DNA from: Solirubrobacterales bacterium
GTDB lineage: Bacteria; Actinomycetota; Thermoleophilia; Solirubrobacterales; JACPNS01
Reading direction: 5' to 3'
Assembly: GCA_016185345.1 (NCBI GenBank)
Contig: JACPNS010000012.1
Span: 1-64,000 of the forward strand
DNA length: 64,000 nt
In this document: positions 54,992 through 61,908 of the stretch, one piece after another
Layout: each line of letters starts with the position of its first letter
How positions within the stretch are numbered: position 1 is the stretch's first letter
Made by a program: the position numbers and the translations under genes
Notes under the pieces: model-generated
Told to the model about the DNA's origin: nothing
Seen by the model: the letters and a program-made list of their open reading frames with translations, nothing else
The model's database searches: none

Positions 54992-55078
54992 GGCTTTTCA
55001 CCCCGGTGACGTGTTGGGGGACACATCACCATCGTGTTACAAAAGGTCGCTCCGAAAGGGGCGGCCTTTTTCTTTTTT
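54992..55078 (+). ncRNA. Candidate small RNA of about 87 nucleotides
   Basis: The stretch between the promoter and the terminator has no coding frame of note but strong structure. GGTGACGTGT and ACACATCACC (55005-55030) form a ten-pair hairpin with one mismatch and a TGGGGG loop; the terminator hairpin follows. The CACCCC just before the first stem could pair with the G-rich loop. The next gene has its own -10 at 55109, so this looks like an independent RNA. An attenuated leader for that gene is the other reading. Confidence 0.45.
55042..55078 (+). terminator. Rho-independent terminator
   Basis: AAAGGTCGCTCC (55042-55053) pairs with GGGGCGGCCTTT (55058-55069), including G-U pairs, around a GAAA loop. 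TTTTTCTTTTTT follows. Confidence 0.85.
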
Positions 55079-55108
55079 GCGGGACGCGCCTGACGCCCGG
55101 TCCGGGCA

Positions 55109-55114
55109 TACACT
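55109..55114 (+). promoter_or_regulatory. Possible -10 element for the first APC permease
   Basis: TACACT ends 9 bases before the ATG at 55124, and no ribosome-binding site is seen between. Confidence 0.4.
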
Positions 55115-55123
55115 TCCGCGCTG

Positions 55124-56989
55124 ATGGCAGAGCGCCGACCAAAGACCCATTCGCTCGAACGCGTCCTCGGCACTGGCGCGCTCTTCAGCACCGCCTACGG
55201 GAACGTCGGCAGCTCGATCTACTACGCGTTGGGCCTGGTCGCGGCCTTCGCCGCCGGCATGACCCCGCTCGTCTTCGTGATCACGGGCATCATTTTCTTC
55301 TTCACCGCCGCGACGTACATCGAGGGCACAACGATGTTCCCGGAGGCCGGCGGCTCGAGCTCTTTCGCGCGCCATGCCTTCAACGAGTTCTGGTCGTTCT
55401 TCGCTGCTTGGGCCCAGATGCTCAACTACATCATCACGGCAGCGATCAGCGCGTATTTCGTGCCGCACTACCTCGGCGTCTTCTGGGAGCCGCTGAAAGA
55501 AGCCCCGTGGGACATTGTCTTCGGCATCGGTGTGCTCGTCGTGCTGGGCATGCTGAACATCTTCGGGGCCGAGGAGTCGGCGAACGTCAACATCGTGCTT
55601 TCGCTCGTGGACTTCGCTACGCAGGTGCTGCTCGTGATCCTCGGCCTTTTCCTTGTCTTCAACGCAGACCTGCTGATCGGTCAGGTCGATTTCGGCACTG
55701 CGCCAACCGTCGAGAATTTCCTCATCGCAATCCCAGTCGGGATGGTTGCCTATACGGGCATTGAGACGATCTCCAACCTGGCCGAGGAGGCCAAGGACTA
55801 TGAGAAGACCGTGCCAGCCGCCGCGAAGCTCGTCGTCGCAGCAGTGTTCGCGATCTACCTCTTTCTGCCGGCGATCGCGCTCAGCGCGATGCCCGTCAAC
55901 GCAGCAGGAGCGACCGAGCTGGGAACGACATATGCCGGTGACCCCGTGCTCGGCATCGTCAAGAACATGGGACTCGGCTCATTCGAAAACGCAGTCGAGA
56001 TCTACGTCGGAATTCTCGCGGCGACGATTCTGTTCATCGCGACCAACGCCGGCATCATCGGTGTCTCGCGACTGACCTACAGCATGGGGCAGTATCGGCA
56101 GGTGCCTCAAGCGCTGCGCTCGCTGCACCCCAAGTTCAAGACGCCGTACATCGCGATCATCGTCTTTGGCACTATCGCCTGCCTAGTGATAGTTCCCGGG
56201 CAGGCCGAGTTCCTCGCGAAGCTCTATGCCTTCGGCGCGCTGCTGAGTTTCACGATCGCGCACGTATCGGTGATCAAGATGCGGCTCGACCTGCCGATCC
56301 GGCAGAGGCCGTGGCTCGGGCCGCTCAACGTGCAGTTCCGCGACAGGTCCTGGCCGCTCTTCGCTTTCATCGGCGGTGCGGGAACGTTCATCGCCTGGGT
56401 CGTCGTGACCGCGCTGAATCCGTCAACACTCGTTTTCGGCGTTTTCTGGATGGTCGCGGGAGTGCTCTTCTACGTCTTCTACCGCCGTAGCCAAGGGCTG
56501 GGTCTGACGGTCACCAACAAAATCGTCGCGCCGAAAACAATCGTCGACCACGACGTCGAATACGACTCAGTTCTCGTCGTCTTCGAAGACGGAATCTATT
56601 CGCAGGAGGCCGTGCGAACGGCCGTCAAGATGGCGACGCGCCGCCGGCGTGGGATTCACGTCCTGGTGACGATAAACGTCCCGGCAAACGCGCCGATCGC
56701 TGCGGTGCTTCCGACGGCCGAATCAAAGGCAGCGTCCGTGATCGAGCGTGCGCGTGTGTTGGGCGGGCGCCGCGTCACCGGTCACTGGGTGAAGGTGCGT
56801 TCCGGCGAGGCCGGCAGCCGCATCGTGCACGAAGCCAATGAGATCAACGCCCGCGCGATCGTCTTCCCGCTCAAGCCAGACCTGTCGGGGTCGCTGTTCT
56901 CGCCTGCCGTGCAGAAGGTCCTGGCCGCGCGTCCGTGCCGAGTGATTCTTACGTCTGATTCCGCAGAGAAGTCTGCGCCGGTGCGATGA
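55124..56989 (+). CDS. APC-superfamily permease with C-terminal UspA-like domain (1)
   Basis: The 621-residue protein has about 12 membrane helices (to about residue 450) of the amino acid-polyamine-organocation fold. GALFSTAYGNVGSSIYYALG is the first broken helix and PEAGGSSSFARHAFNEFW follows. A cytoplasmic UspA-like domain follows from about residue 475 (YDSVLVVFEDGIYSQEA ... PCRVILTSD). This architecture is found in amino-acid transporters and in KimA-like K+ importers. With two TrkA-type proteins nearby, K+ transport is a fair guess, not shown. The stop overlaps the next small gene. Confidence 0.85.
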   Translation: MAERRPKTHSLERVLGTGALFSTAYGNVGSSIYYALGLVAAFAAGMTPLVFVITGIIFFFTAATYIEGTTMFPEAGGSSSFARHAFNEFWSFFAAWAQMLNYIITAAISAYFVPHYLGVFWEPLKEAPWDIVFGIGVLVVLGMLNIFGAEESANVNIVLSLVDFATQVLLVILGLFLVFNADLLIGQVDFGTAPTVENFLIAIPVGMVAYTGIETISNLAEEAKDYEKTVPAAAKLVVAAVFAIYLFLPAIALSAMPVNAAGATELGTTYAGDPVLGIVKNMGLGSFENAVEIYVGILAATILFIATNAGIIGVSRLTYSMGQYRQVPQALRSLHPKFKTPYIAIIVFGTIACLVIVPGQAEFLAKLYAFGALLSFTIAHVSVIKMRLDLPIRQRPWLGPLNVQFRDRSWPLFAFIGGAGTFIAWVVVTALNPSTLVFGVFWMVAGVLFYVFYRRSQGLGLTVTNKIVAPKTIVDHDVEYDSVLVVFEDGIYSQEAVRTAVKMATRRRRGIHVLVTINVPANAPIAAVLPTAESKAASVIERARVLGGRRVTGHWVKVRSGEAGSRIVHEANEINARAIVFPLKPDLSGSLFSPAVQKVLAARPCRVILTSDSAEKSAPVR

Positions 56990-57165
56990 ACATGCGCAAC
57001 GTGAAAATCATCCTCTTTGTGGCGATCTTCGCGCTTGGCCTCGCGACGATCATCGTCACACTGGCCAACGGCGGCACGCTCACCTCGCGTGGGATCCTCT
57101 TCGGCGGAATTCTCTGCGCAATGGCCGCGCTCCGCATCTTCCTGGCGCTCAAACACAACGCCTGA
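56986..57165 (+). CDS. 59-residue two-helix membrane protein
   Basis: The product starts MNMRNVKIILFVAIFALGLA and has two hydrophobic helices (about residues 7-26 and 37-55) with a short polar turn NGGTLTSRG, ending LKHNA. Both ends are fixed by overlaps: ATGA with the first APC gene and TGATG with the second. Such tight coupling between two related transporters suggests an accessory subunit. I do not recognise a named family. Confidence 0.7.
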   Translation: MNMRNVKIILFVAIFALGLATIIVTLANGGTLTSRGILFGGILCAMAALRIFLALKHNA

Positions 57166-59342
57166 TGTTTCGCCGAGTGACAAATCTCGTTCGCTTCGGG
57201 CCGATGTCGACGATCGGCGCGGGTGCGCTGTTCATGGTCGTCTACATCGCCGCGGCGTCATCGCTGTATTTCGGGCTGGGGCTGATTGCGGAGCAGAGCC
57301 TGGGTCTAACGCCGGTGGTGATGGTGCTCGGCGGCGTCTTCTTCGTTTTCACCTTCATGTCGTACGTCGAGGGCTCCTCGCTGCACATCGAGCGGGGCGG
57401 CGCCTCCTCGTTTGCGCGCTACGCCTTCGACGAGTTCGTCAGCTTCATCGCGGGCTGGGCGATCCTGCTCGACTACGCGATCGTCCTTGCCCTGGTCGCG
57501 GCGACGGTGCCGAACTACCTCGCTGTTTTCTGGGGCGGGTTCGACAGCCGCGCGGGCGAGATGCTCATCCCTGTCGCGTTGATCCTCGTGATGACGTGGT
57601 CGAACATCCGTGGCGTCAGCGCGCAGACGCTGCGCCGTCGGCTGCCGCTTGGCTGGATCGACCTGATCGTCCTGCTGACGATCATCGTCATCGGTCTGTT
57701 TGTGCTCTGGAATCCCTCGGTGCTGACAGACCGTTGGGACCACGGCGGCGCGCCGACCTGGCACAGCCTGTTCATCGCTCTGATCCTCTCCACGGTCGCC
57801 GGCACCGGCATCGAGTCGGCATCTGGGCTCGCAGGGGAGATCAAAATCGGTCGCCGCGAGCTGAGGTCGGTCGTCTGGTCGAGTACGTCTTCGACGATCA
57901 CGATCTTCACGGGCATCTCTGTCATCGCACTGATGGCAGATCCATTGATCGGTGGGCCCGGCGCGTCATCGACGTCGATAGCTACGCAGTATGTGGAGAG
58001 CCCGGTCGTTGGCGTTGTCCGCGGTTTCGATCCTTCGTGGCTTGCGAGTGCTTTGGCGTATGTGGTCGGCGTCGTCGCCGTTGTCACGCTGGTCCAGGCA
58101 TCGCGCATCTACGTGCTCGGACCGATGCGCGTGACATACGCGCTTGCAACCAACCGCCAGGTGCCGAGCGCGATCGGCCGACTGCACCCCAAGCATGGAA
58201 CCCCGTACGTCGCCGCCACCGCAGTTGCGCTGGTTTCGAGCGGCCTCGCGCTGCTCGACAACCCCGAGCTGCTGATCGCGATCTTCGCGTTTGGCGCGCT
58301 GCTGACGTTCTCGATCGCAAACCTCTCGATCATCCGCCTGCGCTTCTCTGAACCAGACGCCGCGCGTGCTTACCGTGTGCCGTTCTCGATCCCGATCGGC
58401 AAGGGCTCGATCCCGTTGCCGTCCCTTGTCGCGCTGCTCGGCTCGGTCGGCGCGTTCATCGGCGTGATCGCCCTGCGCCCGACGGCGACGATCGTCGGCG
58501 GTACCTGGCTGGCGCTCGGCATCGCTCTTTATGTGACCTACCGCAAAACGCAGGACAAGCCGTTGCGCGGACGAGTCACGATCCCCGAGGAAGACCTCAA
58601 GCGCCGCTCGGCGCGCGACACGGCCAAGGAAGGTTTCGGATCGATCCTCGTTCCGGTCTTCGGCGGCGTGCTCGACGACGACATCATCGGCACCGCGGGC
58701 CGCTTGGCGATGGAAGAGGGCGACGACGAGGAGGGCGCGATGATCGAGGCGCTGCACGTCATCGAGATCCCGATGTCGCAACCGATCGACGCGCCGGTCC
58801 CGGTCGAGCGCCTGACCCGCGCGCGGAAGATCCTTGCTCGCGCCAAGGAGGTCGGCGAGGAGTACCAGGGCGTTGAAGTGGCGACTGCAACTGTTCGCGC
58901 ACGTTCGACCGGCGAAGCGATCGTCAAGGAAGCCTCGCGGCGCGGGGTGGAGGTGATTGTGCTGGCGGCGGAGCGCCCGTCGCGCATCCGCGGTGGACCA
59001 CTTTTGGGCGGGGTCGAGCCCCGCGCGGCCGAGTTCATCGGAAAGGTCACCGAGTACGTGGCGCGCAAGGCGCCCTGCCGCGTGATCCTGACTGCGCCGC
59101 CCGAGACCGACGTTGAGGCGCTCGCGACTTCGATCGCTGCCAACCCGCACGTCTCCGAGGACTTCGCAAAGCAAGAGGCAGAGCGGCTCGCGCGCATGAA
59201 GGGTGTCACCGAGGAGCACAGCGCGATCGACCCGGGCGTTGCCCACCCGACCGATGCGGCGCGCCCGCACGAGCAAGAGGCCGATCACCGCGCGGTGGCT
59301 GACGATGAGGATCCGGACGACTTCATTGACACGATTGCATGA
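57165..59342 (+). CDS. APC-superfamily permease with C-terminal UspA-like domain (2)
   Basis: The 725-residue paralogue of the first permease shares the layout. About 12 helices come first: GAGALFMVVYIAAASSLYFG, then SYVEGSSLHIERGGASSFAR, TGIESASGLAGEIK and YALATNRQVPSAIGRLHPKH. A UspA-like domain follows (about 490-645: FGSILVPVFGG ... PCRVILT). An extra acidic, His-containing tail (about 650-725) follows that. Sequence divergence from copy 1 suggests different substrates or a heteromer. It starts in the stop of the 59-residue gene. Confidence 0.85.
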   Translation: MFRRVTNLVRFGPMSTIGAGALFMVVYIAAASSLYFGLGLIAEQSLGLTPVVMVLGGVFFVFTFMSYVEGSSLHIERGGASSFARYAFDEFVSFIAGWAILLDYAIVLALVAATVPNYLAVFWGGFDSRAGEMLIPVALILVMTWSNIRGVSAQTLRRRLPLGWIDLIVLLTIIVIGLFVLWNPSVLTDRWDHGGAPTWHSLFIALILSTVAGTGIESASGLAGEIKIGRRELRSVVWSSTSSTITIFTGISVIALMADPLIGGPGASSTSIATQYVESPVVGVVRGFDPSWLASALAYVVGVVAVVTLVQASRIYVLGPMRVTYALATNRQVPSAIGRLHPKHGTPYVAATAVALVSSGLALLDNPELLIAIFAFGALLTFSIANLSIIRLRFSEPDAARAYRVPFSIPIGKGSIPLPSLVALLGSVGAFIGVIALRPTATIVGGTWLALGIALYVTYRKTQDKPLRGRVTIPEEDLKRRSARDTAKEGFGSILVPVFGGVLDDDIIGTAGRLAMEEGDDEEGAMIEALHVIEIPMSQPIDAPVPVERLTRARKILARAKEVGEEYQGVEVATATVRARSTGEAIVKEASRRGVEVIVLAAERPSRIRGGPLLGGVEPRAAEFIGKVTEYVARKAPCRVILTAPPETDVEALATSIAANPHVSEDFAKQEAERLARMKGVTEEHSAIDPGVAHPTDAARPHEQEADHRAVADDEDPDDFIDTIA

Positions 59343-59400
59343 CCAATCTCGTCGCTATCGGGTCACCAACTCGGACTTGGCTTAGGTATGCGGGATCCAG

Positions 59401-59433
59401 TCCACAGTATGCCCCGCCGGGATCGACTGTGGA
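59401..59433 (+). repeat. Inverted repeat upstream of the TrkA-type genes
   Basis: TCCACAGT (59401-59408) and ACTGTGGA (59426-59433) are perfect 8-base arms separated by 17 bases. They lie about 45 bases before the trkA start. An operator or a mRNA hairpin are both possible. Confidence 0.45.
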
Positions 59434-59464
59434 TGACCAGGCCCCCATCCCGATTTCCCCTGAG

Positions 59465-59470
59465 TAACCT
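59465..59470 (+). promoter_or_regulatory. -10 element for the leaderless TrkA-type gene
   Basis: TAACCT ends exactly 7 bases before the ATG at 59478, identical to the uvrB hexamer. Confidence 0.5.
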
Positions 59471-59477
59471 CCAACCC

Positions 59478-59927
59478 ATGTTCGTATTGATCGTTGGCTG
59501 TGGGCGCGCGGGAAGCGCATTGGCAAAGAATCTGCTCGAGGACGGTCACACCGTTTCGGTGCTCGACGAGAGCGCTGAGTCGCACCGTCTTCTGGATGTT
59601 GGTCTTGAGACCAACTGGGAGGACGAGGGCGGGATGTTCACCGTCGGAACAGCACTGGAGATCGACGCGCTGGTCGAGGCCGGCATCGAGCGCGCCGACG
59701 CATTCGTGGCCGGCACCAACGGCGACAACACGAACCTTGTGATCGCGCAGATCGCACAGAAGAAGTTCAACGTCCCCAAGGTCGTCGTCCGCGTGCTCGA
59801 CCCGCGCCGCGCCACCTGGTACTCCGAGCAGGGTCTGCACACGATCTGTCCGACCCAGGCCGGCATCGAGATGCTCACGGCCGCAGTCCGCGGTGAAACC
59901 GAAGTCGTACTCACGGAGCAGATCTAG
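59478..59927 (+). CDS. TrkA-N (RCK) domain protein 1
   Basis: The 149-residue protein is a single RCK N-domain with the nucleotide-binding FVLIVGCGRAGSALAKNL and the second-strand acidic residue in SVLDES, then FVAGTNGDNTNLVIAQIA. It lacks a TrkA-C domain. RCK proteins bind NAD(H), ATP or c-di-AMP and gate K+ channels or transporters. The next gene is a full-length relative, and the two may form mixed rings. The start at 59478 is set by the -10 box; an in-frame upstream start is not supported. Confidence 0.88.
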   Translation: MFVLIVGCGRAGSALAKNLLEDGHTVSVLDESAESHRLLDVGLETNWEDEGGMFTVGTALEIDALVEAGIERADAFVAGTNGDNTNLVIAQIAQKKFNVPKVVVRVLDPRRATWYSEQGLHTICPTQAGIEMLTAAVRGETEVVLTEQI

Positions 59928-59929
59928 CC

Positions 59930-60604
59930 ATGTACGTGATTGTCGCCGGCGGCGGAAAGGTCGGATTGAACCTCACGCGTGAGTTGATGGCCAAGGGCCA
60001 CGAGGTAACCCTGATCGAGAACAACCGTCGGCGTTACACGATCCTTGAGCCACAGCTCGAGCACGTCGTACACCTAGGTGACAGCACCGAGCTCTGGGTC
60101 CTTGAGCGCGCCGGCATCGAGCGCGCCGACATGGTCATCGCCGTGACCGGCGACGACGAGGACAACATCATCATCGCCCAGGTCGCGCGCGAAAAGTACG
60201 GTCGCGACAAAATCATCGCGCGCTGCAACAACATCCGCAACATGGAGCACTTCGACCTTCTGAACATCAGTCCGGTGATCAGCTCTACAGATCTGATCCT
60301 CCGCCTGATCGAGCATGAGGTGCCGCAGTACGGGCTGGTCCACCTGCTCAAGCTGCAGGCCGAGGACCTCGAGATCATCGAGGTCGAAGTCGGCATCGGC
60401 TCAATTGCTGCGGGTAAGACCGTCGGCGAGATCGACCTTCCCGAGGGCGGCTTGATCATCGCGATCCTGCGCGAGGGCGAGGGCATCGTTCCGGGCGGCG
60501 ACACGATGATCAACACTGGCGACGAAGTCATGCTGATCCTCAACCCGGGCCTCGAAGACGACATCACGCGTCTGTTCACGGCGTCTGAAGAGTCCTTCGC
60601 CTAG
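59930..60604 (+). CDS. TrkA-type K+ uptake regulator (RCK N and C domains)
   Basis: The 224-residue protein has the N-terminal MYVIVAGGGKVGLNLTREL Rossmann motif with TLIENN, AVTGDDEDNIIIAQVA, and a TrkA-C domain (about 140-220; VGIGSIAAGKTVGEIDLPEG ... DEVMLIL). TrkA-C often binds c-di-AMP in Gram-positives. It follows the single-domain protein by 2 bases. No TrkH/KtrB channel gene lies here. The two APC-UspA permeases upstream are the nearest transport partners. Confidence 0.9.
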   Translation: MYVIVAGGGKVGLNLTRELMAKGHEVTLIENNRRRYTILEPQLEHVVHLGDSTELWVLERAGIERADMVIAVTGDDEDNIIIAQVAREKYGRDKIIARCNNIRNMEHFDLLNISPVISSTDLILRLIEHEVPQYGLVHLLKLQAEDLEIIEVEVGIGSIAAGKTVGEIDLPEGGLIIAILREGEGIVPGGDTMINTGDEVMLILNPGLEDDITRLFTASEESFA

Positions 60605-60616
60605 TCGGCCACCAAT

Positions 60617-61858
60617 ATGGCTGACCGCCACGTTGACCATCTTCTGATCGGCGGAGGCCTTGCCTCTGGTAACTGCGCACGCCATCTGCGCGAGAGCGGT
60701 GACGGGTCGATCCTGCTCGTCGGCCGCGAGCCCGAGCCGCCCTACAACCGCCCTGCGCTGACCAAGGGCTACCTCGCGCGCACCGAAGAGCGCGCGATGG
60801 ACTACTTTCGCCCGCCCGAGTTCTGGGAAGAGCAGAGCATCGAGCTGTTGACGCGCATGAACGTGATGAAGCTCGACACGGATGCGCACACCGCAACGCT
60901 GATGAACAAAGATGTGATCACCTATGGCAACGCCCTGGTCGCCACGGGAGCCAACGTGAATCTGCTCCGCGTCGAGGGGATGGGGCAGGAGGGGATCCAC
61001 TACCTGCGGGCCTTCGGAAACAGCGACTCGATCCTCGAAGACCTCGACAAGCTCGGCCGCCGTGTCACATTGATCGGCGGCAGCTACATCGGCTGCGAGG
61101 TCGCGGCAACGCTTTCGCGCCATGACTGCCAGTGCCAGATCATCATGCTCGAAGATCTTCCGCTTCAGCGCACGCTTGGCGATGACCTCGGCGCCTGGGC
61201 CAAGCGCCACCTCGAACGACTCGGCGTCCAGATTCACCCGGGCGAGAGTCTCGCGAGTTTCGAAGGTGATGGCGAGCGCGTCACTGCGGTCGCCTGTGAG
61301 TCTGGACTGAAGATCGAGACGGACATCGTCGTGATCGGCGCCGGAGTGAGCCCGGACACGATGCTCGCGAAGGCCGCCGGCCTTGAAATCGGCGAGCGCG
61401 GTGGGATCCTCACCGATGCAAACCTGCACAGCAGCGCGCCCGACGTATTTGCCGCCGGTGACGTCGCCGAGTGGTACTCAAGCGCGCACCAGTCGCACAT
61501 TCGCGTTGAACACTGGGACGTTGCATTCAACCACGGCCGCACGGCCGCACTGAACATGCTCGGGCAGGACGTCAAGCACGAAGTAGTTCCATATTTCTGG
61601 ACCGACATGGCCGATGTCGAGATCGAATCGGTCGGACCGGCATACGGCTGGGATCGCGTCGTCCTCCGCGGTTCGATCGATGATTCATCGTTCAGCGTCT
61701 GGTATCTGCAGGGCAACCGGGTCGCTCAGGTCGCGGCCGTTGGTCGAACGCATGACATCGAGATCGGCAAGAAGTTGATCGCAGAACGCACCGAGCTGCC
61801 CAGCGAGCAGCTCGAATCGCTCGGCAACGTCGAATTTGACGTCGCGTGCCTGGCCTGA
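60617..61858 (+). CDS. FAD-dependent NAD(P) oxidoreductase (AIF / ferredoxin-reductase type)
   Basis: The 413-residue flavoprotein has two dinucleotide-binding motifs, LIGGGLASGNCARHL for FAD (near residue 9) and TLIGGSYIGCEVAATL for NAD(P)H (near 150). It also has the second FAD motif VFAAGDVAEW (near 285) and a C-terminal dimer domain with VEHWDVAFNHGR. Family members reduce ferredoxins of oxygenases or rubredoxins. No ferredoxin or oxygenase gene is near, so the partner is unknown. Confidence 0.88.
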   Translation: MADRHVDHLLIGGGLASGNCARHLRESGDGSILLVGREPEPPYNRPALTKGYLARTEERAMDYFRPPEFWEEQSIELLTRMNVMKLDTDAHTATLMNKDVITYGNALVATGANVNLLRVEGMGQEGIHYLRAFGNSDSILEDLDKLGRRVTLIGGSYIGCEVAATLSRHDCQCQIIMLEDLPLQRTLGDDLGAWAKRHLERLGVQIHPGESLASFEGDGERVTAVACESGLKIETDIVVIGAGVSPDTMLAKAAGLEIGERGGILTDANLHSSAPDVFAAGDVAEWYSSAHQSHIRVEHWDVAFNHGRTAALNMLGQDVKHEVVPYFWTDMADVEIESVGPAYGWDRVVLRGSIDDSSFSVWYLQGNRVAQVAAVGRTHDIEIGKKLIAERTELPSEQLESLGNVEFDVACLA

Positions 61859-61908
61859 ATTCGGTAGCTTCCGCGCAACTCGACCCCGCGCATAGTGTTC
61901 ATCATCTG

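Noticed and set aside
54985-55123. c-di-AMP (ydaO) riboswitch before the APC permease
   Set aside because: The leader is too short and the conserved blocks I know of are not present beyond a GGGGGAC stretch in the loop.
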